Origin: Guillardia theta CCMP2712
Taxonomy: Eukaryota; Cryptophyceae; Pyrenomonadales; Geminigeraceae
Assembly (NCBI RefSeq): GCF_000315625.1
Contig: NW_005434596.1
Location: forward strand, 107,173 to 171,172
Direction of reading: 5' to 3'
Length of the DNA stretch: 64,000 nt
Under the pieces are notes generated by a model. That model made no database searches, had not been told where the DNA came from, and worked only from the letters and a program-made list of their open reading frames with translations. This document shows, one piece after another, positions 41,431 through 51,553 of the stretch. Position 1 is the first letter of the stretch, and each line of letters starts with the position of its first letter. The position numbers and the translations under genes were made by a program.

Positions 41431-41663
41431 TTTACTGCAGGCTGAAATCCTTGCATTTCAATAGTTACGATCCTGTGAGCTCCTCGACCAACCTGTGTCT
41501 CAATATCCTCTGTTCTCCTCCTCACTGACCCTGCTTCCTGCAGAGCTGCTGCTCTCCGGGCCCTGCTCTCCCTGCTCTCCCTGCTCTCCCTGCTCTCCCT
41601 GCTCGACCTGCTCGACCTCCTGCTTTGCTTGCATATGTCCTGTATTACCATATACACTTCTAA

Positions 41664-42248
41664 GTGACCTCTCATCCTGTAACCTCACACCAACCCATTC
41701 AACCATGCCGTCACAACCTTTGCGTCACGATCTTTGCGCTCTTGATGTGTGGTGGTGACCTTGGTATCAGGCACATGCGGCCAAGAGGAGCAAGCTTTTC
41801 GATCCACAAGGTCAGCGAGTGGCTCGGCCAAGATCAGCTCTCCTCTCCTGATATGGAAGAAGCCCATCGGCATCAGCGCCACAGACGTACTCAGAAGCGT
41901 GAAAGAAGGAAGGAAAAAGCCAGCCACAACTCGTGCTCGTCGTTCACTCCCGGCGATGCAAAGCTCGAAGACGTCAAACTGTCGCTGGCAGACGAGGAAA
42001 GAGAGGTCAACCTGACCGCCTTGTTTGCGCTCGTGGGGAATCTGATCGCGAACCATGTGAACGACAAGGTGGACCATAAACATGAGGTACAGGACGTGGC
42101 GTCAAGTCAGTGCGATGCGGGGGGAATGAAGCTCCGGCCGTGGGAGCGAGAAGTTGAATATGCATCGTCACGAGCTCGCGACATCTCAAGGCAGTTGCAG
42201 CTCGAGAGGACACAAGTGGTTGAACGGAGCAAACTATTCCATTACTAA
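41664..42248 (+). CDS. Hypothetical protein
   Basis: Open frame to a stop at 42248; a start at 41664 or an internal Met is possible. The central part is basic (HRHQRHRRTQKRERRKEK), then acidic-amphipathic (KLEDVKLSLADEEREVNLTA), then hydrophobic (LFALVGNLIANHVNDKVD). The opposite strand is also open for 130 codons, but its composition is less protein-like. No family recognised. Upstream at 41565..41615 is a short CCCTGCTCT tandem repeat. Confidence 0.35.
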   Translation: MTSHPVTSHQPIQPCRHNLCVTIFALLMCGGDLGIRHMRPRGASFSIHKVSEWLGQDQLSSPDMEEAHRHQRHRRTQKRERRKEKASHNSCSSFTPGDAKLEDVKLSLADEEREVNLTALFALVGNLIANHVNDKVDHKHEVQDVASSQCDAGGMKLRPWEREVEYASSRARDISRQLQLERTQVVERSKLFHY

Positions 42249-42345
42249 TAGATATTTGTGATAGCTGTCACACTCATGGCTGGTAGAGCCGTTCATTTCC
42301 TTCACTCGCTGTGACTGGCTGCGTGTCTCCGGGTGTCAATCTACT

Positions 42346-42906
42346 ATGATCGCACGCACTGAGTCACGAACGGCTGGCATCGTCGAAGACCGCCGGATCA
42401 CCGGATCCTTCCGATCGGTTCTGACTGAATTCGATAATCAGGAGTTGCAACTCAGATTCACCGCCGTGGTTGCAGTGACTGAACCAGAGTCGGACGTTCC
42501 TAGACGATCCACCGTTCTACGGTATCGGACATGGCGGCATCATGCGAGCAGTAGTATCGCTCGAGACATCCAGGTTCTTGTTCCCAGAAGATTTCTTGTA
42601 CCTAACAACGCACATCATCTGCAAGCAGCGCATAAATCGAAGTACCCCAAGACCTTTGCTGCCTTCTTCTGCTCCTCTGTCAACCCGTTCCAACTGAGAA
42701 GGTCGAGAGGTCACGAGCTCTTCAGGGGAGACTACTACCGAACGAAGAAGCAAATGATAAGTCCACCTTCGCTCGTAGATATGTCCACAAAGACATCCTC
42801 GTCCCAGAATTTTTGGTTGAATTCAAGAATGGCGTCAAGTGCTAGAATCGACCATGTGTACTCATCGGTTACAAGCTCAGACCGTACACATGTTTACCGT
42901 CATTGA
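42346..42906. other. Open region with coding-like signal on both strands
   Basis: The plus strand is open for 186 codons (MIARTESRTAGIVEDRRITG and on). The minus strand at about 42890..42745 reads LVTDEYTWSILALDAILEFN then KFWDEDVFVDISTSEGGLII, which looks more like a real exon but is flanked by stops. I cannot decide the strand. No family recognised. Confidence 0.3.
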
Positions 42907-43027
42907 GCACTAGCTAGGACTCGACATACCACCATGAAATAAGCAACGCTGGCAGATCAGTGGCACTCACAAGTCTTAACCGCGCGGCAAGCAGGGGTAC
43001 ATAAACAAAACTAGCTTCATCGTTGCG

Positions 43028-43375
43028 ATGGAGTCTGTTCACTCCTGTTACGGCTGTGAGGCCGGGAGTGCCACGGTCACTGTCCGACCGGAGGACCCGC
43101 CCGTCCATGTCATCGAGTCGGGACTTGCTGCTTTTATCTTGACGAGGTGGATTTGGGGTGGCGTGTTTGAGGATTTCAAAGAGGCTGCAAATTTGAGCAG
43201 ACATGAGATGTTCACCGAACATACTCTTGGGTCATTCCTGAGATCATCGAATATAGAGGTGATGATCCTTGAGGAGTGCTTCGTACAGTTCGTCAATCTC
43301 ACGAAAAATCGTTTGATAAGCGAAGAGCATCATTTCATCAGCGGCTGTCATGTCTGCACAAATAAAGGCTCTTGA
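43028..43375 (+). CDS. Hypothetical 115-residue protein
   Basis: Starts MESVHSCYGCEAGSATVTVR, with an amphipathic middle (RWIWGGVFEDFKEAANLSRH), and stops at 43373..43375, directly before a dispersed repeat copy. No family recognised. It could be an exon of a larger gene or chance. Confidence 0.3.
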   Translation: MESVHSCYGCEAGSATVTVRPEDPPVHVIESGLAAFILTRWIWGGVFEDFKEAANLSRHEMFTEHTLGSFLRSSNIEVMILEECFVQFVNLTKNRLISEEHHFISGCHVCTNKGS

Positions 43376-43416
43376 TTATCCTCGTACTGATTTTTAACTT
43401 AACTTTGAGTAAAAGT
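43376..43416 (+). repeat. Dispersed repeat copy
   Basis: TATCCTCGTACTGATTTTTA, then ACTTAACTTTGAGTAAAAGT, lies immediately after the stop of the preceding open frame. It is the same unit as at 41191, 45851, 55618 and 55848. Confidence 0.8.
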
Positions 43417-44141
43417 TAATTGACGTAGTTCAAACTCGCCGGTTGCCACTTGCACTCTTGAATCACTGTCATGAAGTCAGCTACGAGTCAGGCCCGTCCG
43501 AACTTCGGAAGCCTCCGACGAGTCGGTGGCTCGACCGTTTCAACGGTCTCCCGACTGATTGCCCGCGTCTGATAAAACTCAGGCAGTGGCATTCTTTACA
43601 CAAAGTCACTGCCCGGCCGCACGTAGTAGTACTCCGGTATGCGTCCCCTGGGACGGTCATCCGAGAGGGCCAAACGACCGACGGTCATGGCACGATGAGT
43701 AAAAGACGGTGAGAACGGTGAGGTACCCGGTACATCGACAGAAGTATTGTACGGTGGGGGTGGCATGGTAGTCGGAAGGGGACAGCCACTGCAGCCCGCC
43801 AACCTGCAGTTCGACTGTTTTCCTGCAACTGCTGACCAAATCCCTTCCAAAACAGATTTCTTGGTATGCTCTTTGTTCTCAATCCCCGCGAAAAGTAGAG
43901 TATTGGACTTACGACTGTCATTGAGGATATCAAACATTTCAAAAACGGATCGTTTAAATAATAACAGATATATACACAAATCAAGACAGTCGACGACGGG
44001 GCCAAGGACGCAAGGCCACCGACAGAGTCAACCATCCGCCGAATGATTGAACGCACACGGAGAAACTCAGCTCCACACGTTTGCTAACAAAACCATCAAG
44101 TGTACTTGATTGTTCACACGATCCTTCTCAGTGATCTCACG

Positions 44142-44660
44142 ATGTCAGAATTCTTCAGTGAGGGGCAGGCTCCTTGTGAGAGTTGGAACTTCTCGTTGCT
44201 GGACAACATTGTTGAGAAAGAGGCGTACGCGGATGTCCCGATTGAAGATTTGGATTCCAAAGACGGGTTCAATTGTGGAGACATCTTTGAAGACAGCAGG
44301 CATTCTGAATCTGGAAGTATACAATCCAATGCCGATCATGATACTGAGGATTCAACTCTTGGAGTTGAGCATGGCGAATCCGAAGATGTTGTTATGGTTA
44401 GAACTAGAAAAGAAGGTCACTCTGAGACTATCATAAGGATAGACAAAACCATGCTTGAACAACATTTTCATGAGAAAATGGAAATTGCTGCAAAAAGTCT
44501 TGTGAGTTCCCTGAATATCATTTTCCCCTTGAAGTGCACTGATGAATCTGGGCAGGGTGTGGGCAAGTCAACGATGAAGCTTGTTTGCAGGAAACTTGGT
44601 GTATTGAAATGGCCGTATACAAGCAAAGGAGTCAGGAGAAATCGGAGGAAAGCAAAGTAG
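44142..44660 (+). CDS. RWP-RK domain transcription factor
   Basis: Exons 44142..44501 and 44556..44660 flank a 54-nt GT-AG intron that is itself open and in frame. Spliced, the protein has 154 residues and a C-terminal RWP-RK domain: IDKTMLEQHFHEKMEIAAKS, then LGVGKSTMKLVCRKLGVLKW, then PYTSKGVRRNRRKAK. The CRKLGVLKWPY core corresponds to the family's CRxxGIxRWPxR, and AAKSLGV is restored only when the intron is removed. The N-terminal half is acidic, as in an activation domain. RWP-RK proteins control nitrogen responses and gamete or egg identity in plants and algae and occur in other protists. A start at 44100 is also possible. The WP core and basic tail are intact. Confidence 0.85.
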   Translation: MSEFFSEGQAPCESWNFSLLDNIVEKEAYADVPIEDLDSKDGFNCGDIFEDSRHSESGSIQSNADHDTEDSTLGVEHGESEDVVMVRTRKEGHSETIIRIDKTMLEQHFHEKMEIAAKSLVSSLNIIFPLKCTDESGQGVGKSTMKLVCRKLGVLKWPYTSKGVRRNRRKAK

Positions 44661-44994
44661 ACTCCCCGAGGTTGAAATTTTGAAATTGTTTCAGTGATGG
44701 ATTGACAGTGTGAAACTTGTTCTGTAATATCGTTGCTTCTTGTGATAAGATCATCGGATGCAGACTTTGTACATTTGAAGTAGTCTCTCTCTGCTTTGCA
44801 ATACAAGCCAATTTGTTACCATTGATAGTATAGAGATGGTCACCCGCATTGTTATTGTGCTGGGATCTGCTGTGACAGGCACTGCGGCACACTGTGGCCA
44901 GGCACTGTACAGTCAGGCTCTCTGCCACTCACCGTCCGGGTGGGGGTCCGGCTGGGCCGACCGACTCCCTCAATCATTGAATCATGATACTGGC

Positions 44995-45045
44995 CGTACC
45001 GGCGGGCCGCGCCCCGGGGCGGCGGGGGCCCGGCCGCGCGGCGGC
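44995..45045. repeat. GC-rich island truncated by the assembly gap
   Basis: CGGCGGGCCGCGCCCCGGGG-type sequence running into the Ns; almost pure G+C. Confidence 0.7.
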
Positions 45046-45145
45046 NNNNNNNNNNNNNNNNNNNNNNNNNNNNNNNNNNNNNNNNNNNNNNNNNNNNNNN
45101 NNNNNNNNNNNNNNNNNNNNNNNNNNNNNNNNNNNNNNNNNNNNN
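45046..45145. other. Assembly gap of exactly 100 N
   Basis: A round 100-N run, conventionally a gap of unknown length. It interrupts a GC-rich island on its left and a minus-strand gene on its right. Confidence 0.99.
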
Positions 45146-45660
45146 TCACCTTTCCCTGCAGGTTCACAGACACGGTCGAGTGTCCATGCAGCGGCCCTGG
45201 CAGTGAGCAGCTGGTGGTGCCCGCAGTACAGCCAGTGGGGTTGGAGGAGCCATAGCAGTAGGTGACTGACGAGGGCGGGGAGGTGAAGTTCTGACAGATG
45301 CCTCTCATGCACGCGCCTGCACACAGATGAACCAGTCGAGTCAAGGACAAGAGGGCGCGAGCGAGGGCGCTTACCTGACTTGCAGGAGCTCAGCTGGGAG
45401 AAACTGTGCTGCTCCTCCAATCATGTAGTACTGCCCCAGATAGCTTGTCTTGGACCAGGTGGAGGTCTGCAGGAAAGAGTTGTTTGTGGCGTACGACCGC
45501 GTCATGTAAGTCTGCAGACTGTTTTGCCAGGAGGATGAGTCACTCAGACGTGTCATGATCTGGCGGAAGAGATCGCTTCCGGTGACGAAGGTGATGTTCA
45601 ACCTGCTGTTAGAGAGGACTTGTGCATTCAAGTTGTAGATGTAGCTCATGGACGTGGTTG
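45146..45660 (-). CDS. Fragment of a secreted or membrane protein gene, cut by the gap
   Basis: Minus-strand exon at about 45650..45376 reads MSYIYNLNAQVLSNSRLNIT, TGSDLFRQIMTRLSDSSSWQ and TWSKTSYLGQYYMIGGAAQF, with several N-glycosylation-like NxS/T sites. After an intron (about 45375..45320), a Cys-rich exon reads CMRGICQNFTSPPSSVTYCY, GSSNPTGCTAGTTSC and HSTVSVNLQGKV into the gap. Paired cysteines and Ser/Thr richness suggest an extracellular domain. Upstream exons are not identified and the family is unknown. Confidence 0.45.
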
Positions 45661-45836
45661 CTACTGGTGGGTACTGCCCCCCCGGCCGCCCGGCCTATGC
45701 GTGTCACCCCGTGAACCCCCGTGTCTCTGGCAGGTAAGGCCGGGCCATACTTGATCGGACTCCCGGATCCGCCGGATCCGATCATGATCATTGCCTAGTA
45801 CCGTACTACGGTAGCCTCATGGTACGGCAACTCTCC

Positions 45837-45895
45837 TGATTGTCACCCGGGCCTCGTACTAGGCTGATTTCTGACTTAACTTTGAGTCAAGTTTT
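45837..45895 (+). repeat. Dispersed repeat copy
   Basis: Reads CTGATTGTCACCCGGGCCTC, then GTACTAGGCTGATTTCTGAC, then TTAACTTTGAGTCAAGTT. The leading CTGATTGTC..CGGGCCTCGT also flanks the inverted copy at 55682..55740, so the unit is longer than the core. A GC-rich island follows at 45929..46022. Confidence 0.8.
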
Positions 45896-45928
45896 TAAAG
45901 ACCGTACTGCCGTAGTGACAGCGACGCA

Positions 45929-46022
45929 CTGCCCGCACCAGTGCCGGGCCGGCGGCCGCCCGCACTGTGACTGCTGCAGCCCGGCCCGGGCTCAGGCCCC
46001 GGCCGGGCCGGGCCCGCCGCCA
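45929..46022. repeat. GC-rich island
   Basis: GCCGGGCCGGCGGCCGCCCG and GGCCCCGGCCGGGCCGGGCC words, about 55 bp before the DXO start codon. It shares the ACCGTACTGCCGTAGTGAC entry with other islands. Confidence 0.7.
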
Positions 46023-46078
46023 ACTCTCATCAGAGCAAGAGAATCTTTCGCTTGAGGCGGGCTGGTTTGCGGATTGCG

Positions 46079-47517
46079 ATGGCCATGGCGATACCGAAGT
46101 TGGTCGCTTCGTTCCCGCCGACCCTGCGAGCGAGTGAGATGCGTGGAAGAGAGGCCGATGAAGGACAGAGGAGAAAGATGAGATGCGATCAAGTGCCAGA
46201 GATCAGGAAGGGATGGGATGGGGCGAGAGGAAGGGGAGAGATCGTCAAGAGACTGGGAGGAGGAGGGTTGACTTCCTCTTGTTCTTCCAGGCTCAGTGAG
46301 AGTCACAGCTCCGGCAGAGATCACGAGCTACAGCAAGGACGCATCAGGACGTATCACTATCCCGGCATGCCGGATCAGGTTGTACAAAAAGCCTCACCTT
46401 CCTTACGACCTCAACATTGGGATGAGCGAGTATATCGCCAAGAAGGAGGGGGACGTTACCCTTGAGCCAGTCCTCCAGGCGCTGTCTCATGCACAGTTTT
46501 CGACGACTCGGTCATGCGACTTCGTGAGCTACAGGAACAATCTCAACAAGATGTGAGTGCATCCCTTGCAAGCGCGCGCTGCTGAACCCCCTTATGCCAC
46601 CCAGCATGGAGACACCCTATAACAAGAAGGACCCGTGGAAGATAAAGCTGAGAAAAGACTCGTCAGTGATCTACATGGATGTTGTCAAGCTGGAGGAGCA
46701 GAGCACTCAGAGCCCAAGAAGCATGAGGAAATTTCAGTACTGGGGGTACAAGTTTGAAGGAGCCTGTACCTCGGATGATGGCGACCAGTCACATGTTGAC
46801 GCCAATGAGGAGTATTGCAGCGTGTTCCAGATCTCAATAGGAGAGAACAGGCTCGTGCTCGCTGCTGAGATGGACTGCATCGAGCCGGAGAAGGAGGAGC
46901 AAAGCGAGAAGGAGGGAGGTGGAAAGAGGAGGTACGTGGAGTTGAAGACAAGCAGGTGAGATAAGGTGAGGGTTGCGATGCTTGAGATTCACATGTGTAG
47001 GGTTATATCACATCCGAATCAGAACAACACCTTTCAGCGATTCAAACTGTTGAAGTTCTGGATACAATCGTTCTTGGGAGGAGTCGGAAAGATAGTATGT
47101 GGATTTCGGGATGACGACGGGATATTGCAGGAGGTGCTCTTGTTTCCTACTAGTTCCCCTTGTTTGGGCCTGATCGGAGCCCGTCAGGTGAAAGAGTTCA
47201 AGACCCTTGAGATTCCCCGGTGAGAGCCAGAGCAGCATGCAACCCTGTTGTCACTCCTCACATCAGGATGGTACGAGGCAAGCCAAACATGTGGGATCCA
47301 AACGTTTGTCTCAAGTTCACAGAGGATCTCTTGACAAGACTCAAGACGCTTGTGAAAGAGGTGATATGCTTGAAGTTAAATGTGGCAGATTCATTCTCCT
47401 GACACTTTGGTTTGTTCTCCTTCTCCGCAGAGTGTTTCTTACGAGCTCGTCTACGAACCCAAACAGGAACAAGTTCGATTATTCGAGACAGATCCCCAGG
47501 TGGCAGCGCGTTCCTAA
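46079..47517 (+). CDS. DXO: DXO/RAI1-family decapping exoribonuclease
   Basis: Six exons, 46079..46133, 46291..46552, 46605..46955, 47001..47219, 47267..47360 and 47431..47517, sum to 356 codons with all phases consistent (355 residues). Family landmarks: [26 protein letters not shown] (the Glu and the ExD acidic pair); YVELKTSR (catalytic Glu and Lys); [17 protein letters not shown] (KLLKxWxQS, the Gln that contacts RNA); [16 protein letters not shown]. The family removes incomplete or non-canonical 5' caps (unmethylated, NAD, 5'-triphosphate) for RNA quality control, usually in the nucleus. The stop codon overlaps that of the convergent PH-domain gene. Confidence 0.92.
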
Positions 47518-49851
47518 TGGTAGGACCCTGTCTGTGATGTATCCAACATGTTGGAAGACGACAGGTTCAACTTGATCTGAGAGATGCACTCCCTCGCCTC
47601 CTTCCACGCCCTCGCAGTCTCCTGCACCAATAAACTCATCAAGACTTTGATTGCACGGAGCGCGTAAACCTTCTTGAGCTTCTCGCATTCATCTTGCAGC
47701 CTCATCCTCTCTTTCTCCGACTCTCTCAGTGTATCCAACTCTTCCTGTTCGCGCATGTCAAGGGCGACATAACAAAGACTGAGGGGTAGACGAACCAGAG
47801 CACTCTTCAGGGCAGCATACAACTCTTTCTCGATAGGAGCATCTTGATCTGACAAACCAGTCAACTTTCAAGTGACCTGCCTTCTCAATCCTGTCACCCA
47901 CCAGGTGACCAATCTCTCTCTTCGTGAAGAATCCCATCCGTCAGCAAGGCAGCTCTCCGCATCCCATCCACTGCCTCCTGGTACGTCGAGAGCTTGGAGG
48001 AGAGCTGCTCGTATTTCTCTATGATGGTCTTCTGTCGAAATCTACAAAATGCCAGTCTCTTCTTCCCTGGAAACGATTCAATATTTTGACAGACTCGCCT
48101 CTGAGAGCTCACTTGCTTCGGTCGTGGAGCTCTCACTGAACCATTCGCTCACTGCTTCAGTCAGCAGCACCAGCGAGCTGAACCTGATGGCAGTGTGCTT
48201 GCAACTGACCCTCTCGTCTTGAATCTCATCGTCTTCTCCATCACCTGGAATGAGGCAGGTGAGAATCATGTATCAGTGAGCAGAGTCGGACCTTGAGATG
48301 TGAGGGAACTCCGATCATCCTCAAGACCTGCACGAGATTCTTCGTCTCCAAGCTCTCCACTTATTCCCATCACAACCTCCTGGATTGTCTGTATTTGTGT
48401 GATCATGGACCGCAATTGATTCTCAACTTCTGGATCTGAGGTGCTGTTGTTTTGTGACTCGCCTGTGTCAAGAGGTTTTGAAAGTCTCTCAACTTGAGCG
48501 CAAAGCATAGACAAAACTTCGTTCTTCTTGTCCAATTCAGCCTTTAGAGAGAAGATAATATCGTCCTTTTTTTCCATCTCGATTTCTCTCATATTCTGTT
48601 CATATCGAATGATTTCCTTCAGATTCTTGATTTCTTTGTCTTTTGCTGCTTCATCCTTAATTTCCTTTGATTCTCCATAAGCAACCTCTCTGCTGCATTC
48701 TTCTTCCCTGCAAGATCAAGTCAGAGGTCATCAAACAAAGTTTTGGGCATAGCGAGTCACTTACTTCACTTCGCTGAATTCTAGATTCCCAGACAAATCA
48801 GAACTTCTTGATAGACCCTCTTGGTTACAGAAAGGAACGTTCACAACGACGCAGCTCTCATCATCTAGCGGGCCAGCGTCATGAAAAAAGCACAAGCTCC
48901 TCATGTTTCAGCGTCACCTCTTTCTTCGTTGGGTTCATGGCTCTGGAACAGAAGTTGTTTTGCAGTTGAATTGTCTTCAATGAAGTTAATTTCTGACTCA
49001 TCGGCATTCTGAAAGCATTCTTTGAGCGAGCGGACTCAAATTGTATTACCTCAGAATTACCTGTTGAGGTTTGAGCTGCGAATGCGACATCTGTGGAAGA
49101 ATAGGAGAGTTGAAACCAGTCTCTCCACCTTCTGTCGACCGATTGCTTCAAAGAAAGGAACCTCCATAAGCATTATCATCTCACCTTCATGGAAAAAGTT
49201 TTTGACAACATGGACCTGCGATAGGGTTTACATCATCGGAATACTGGCAGACCTCAAGTCCTCACTGGTGGATGAACTGCCTGCTCTAAGAGATTGCACC
49301 ACTTCTGTCTCTGCTCCTCTGTCGGTACCTGCAGGAACAAGACATCATCAGATTCAGGGCAGGCACATGAATAACGATGCACAGTCTTACCGCCAATACG
49401 TGCTGTCGTTCGGACCCTTGCAGCTCGATCGTGAACACATATCTTCCAGTCACGTGCTGCAGCAGGAGGTTCACACAGCGGTGAGGAGTGCAGTCATGGT
49501 GGAACGACCTCAGATGAGTCTTGCTTCGAGATCCGAGCCCCATGAATGTATACGGTCTTGATAGCTTCCTTTCCTTCTTGCCATTCCTTCATGTTGTGAA
49601 AGAAATCTACAGAGGGCCCTCTAACAACAACATATCTTTCCCTCCACAGTCGGACAGAAGAGGCAACCCTCCACATCTTCCCTAGTTTCCACACCACTCC
49701 ACATCCCAGCAAACTATCGTCTGATTGCGTTCTTCTGAAACAGAAGTTCACTGACAACGCAGTCACATGTTGCGCCTCACCTGGATTGTTTCGAAGAAGA
49801 TGAGCGCTGAGCTTCTTCCATGCTCCGGCTCGTGTTCATCGCCGACAGCAT
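47514..49851 (-). CDS. PH domain plus coiled-coil protein
   Basis: Start MLSAMNTSRSMEEAQRSSSS at 49851. An intron-split pleckstrin-homology domain follows (about 49770..49270): GVVWKLGKMW, VRLWRERYVVVRGPSVDFFH, GRYVFTIELQGSERQHVLA and a closing helix VPTEEQRQKWCNLLEQAV with the conserved Trp. Later exons are helical: a stretch at 48592..48266 (MEKKDDIIFSLKAELDKKNE and on), then KTIIEKYEQLSSKLSTYQEA, and a final exon 47864..47514 with MREQEELDTLRESEKERMRL. PH domains bind phosphoinositides or proteins, so a membrane-associated adaptor is inferred. Exons between 49.2 and 48.6 kb are poorly resolved. The final TAG interlocks with the TAA of the DXO gene. Confidence 0.7.
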
Positions 49852-50109
49852 TTTGTTCTGTAGAAGATTAAGAGCCTGTCAGATATCCCTTGTGCATGCC
49901 TTCTCTCCCTCTTTCAGACACTAGTTCCTTGCATTCCTCGCATTTTTCATTGACAAGGACGTAACTTGACGTATAGTCGAACTTAAAGGTCCTTCTAACC
50001 TTAAAATCTTCTTCCTCCTCCGCGCCTAGCTGCTCTTCTTACGACACTTTCAACCTATATGCCAGACTTTAGCTGAGATTTCTAGATCTCTTCTCTGCTC
50101 GAATGCTCG

Positions 50110-50265
50110 CATGCTCAGATCTGGTGAAGTTCCCCTCAAGCTTCGGGAATGCCTCCTCCTCTATCGCCATGAGGCTCTACCGCCATGCACTACCGCCATG
50201 CTCTTCATGCTCTATCGCCATGCTCTACCGCCATGCTCTTCATGCTCTATCGCCATGCGGCTGGT
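50110..50265. repeat. Short tandem repeat of CGCCATG/CTCTACCGCCATGC units
   Basis: Alternating TCTATCGCCATG, CTCTACCGCCATGC and TCTTCATGC words repeat at least six times. The region 49852..51180 otherwise shows no supported gene; open frames over the repeat are composition artefacts. Confidence 0.75.
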
Positions 50266-51183
50266 CCGCGCCCGGACCTCCTGCACTGACTGCGGCAATC
50301 GAAGTATACCAATGAATAGGGAAGACAAGTTAGCCTCAGGATCTCTAGTAATAAAATTACAAGGCAGAAACAAGAAGCTACCGCTATGATAGCGCAGCAA
50401 GGTGGCAGCGCCCCCGGACGCTTTTTGGTCATTACATCTCGTTCTTTCTCATTCTTTCACGTGTGTCAAGCACATTTTGTTTCAAGTTGCGATCTCATAC
50501 GCCAAGATCTCGTTTGACCAGTTCACGTCAGTTTTCAAAGTTCTTCCTCAGGAGGCCAGTATCCCCAAGTCAGGTCATCAACTTATGTTTCCTTCATCCT
50601 TCGAGTTAAGTTATGCATTCATTCGCCATCCTACTTGCAAACAATTCCTCGTGGCGAAGCATGATCGATTCTAAGCTGCATCGAATATTTGCCAGCAAAT
50701 GCAATGTGTGAGCCTTCTGCGGTCATGCATGAGAGAAATTGTAGTTTTGATAGACACGCATGCAAGAATGCTGAAAAGCAAGCAAATATGATCTATTGAA
50801 CATTGCACACATCATCAGTCGGGACCATGAAGAGCAAAGGTCAACTAGAGTTCCTTGGTCCTCAGCTTCAAAATCAATTGCTTATGTAGTAATGCTGAAC
50901 TGCCATCCAATCTCCCCCACCCTCTCCTCCACGTGACTGTCAAATAAACTTCATATCTCTCTCTTCACCTTTGTTGTGTGTGATCGGAGGTGCCTTGACC
51001 ATTCTCTGTACTCGTTGCAATCTGTAAAGCTTCGGGCTATGACAAGCTCCCCCTCCGTCGCTATCTTCCATCCGAAGCTTCCCTTCCTCCGATCTTCCTT
51101 CCCCCCTCCTCTTCCCCATATGGAGAAGAGTCAGTTAGCGAGACATCGGAGGCTTCCTCCTTCACCCTGCGTTCATTCCAGCG

Positions 51184-51275
51184 TCTAAGTGCAGCGTCTA
51201 AGTGCAGCTCCGCCTCGTCCTCATGCACTGCACGCATGGCCGCCCCTCGTCGCATCCCACCTTGGATTGGAGTTA
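51184..51275 (-). pseudogene. Relic of the third Zn2Cys6 cluster
   Basis: On the minus strand it reads SKVGCDEGRPCVQCMRTRRS then CT and a stop. This matches the end of cluster 3 in the two full-length genes (KVGCDEGRPCIRCMRTGRSC). The upstream cysteine pair is missing, and a small duplication (CTAAGTGCAG twice) marks the downstream break. Confidence 0.8.
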
Positions 51276-51299
51276 TGGGAGGGAGCTAGAGATTGGCAG

Positions 51300-51360
51300 A
51301 GTTTTCCTTGCGGGATCTCTCTGTCTCTGTCTCTGTCTCTGTCTCTGTCTCTCATTCATG
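51300..51360. repeat. (CTCTGT)n microsatellite
   Basis: Five or so TCTCTG units at about 51318..51350, beside the Zn2Cys6 relic. Confidence 0.7.
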
Positions 51361-51553
51361 ACTATCTTTCTAGGAGCTAGGCCTGCAGTTTGATTCGGAT
51401 GAAAGCACGATTTCTTGTTAGATGAAACCGTTGTTGAAAAAGCTTGAAAGCGCAAAATAATGATAGCAAATCACTTTCAAAGGCAAGTACAGGTGCTAAG
51501 ATCTGCTAACAACATAAATTGAAGAAGTGAGCAGAACTCGTATCAACCTACGA

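Noticed and set aside
41565-41620. CCCTGCTCT tandem units as a CRISPR-like array
   Set aside because: No spacers between units; a simple tandem repeat in a eukaryotic context.
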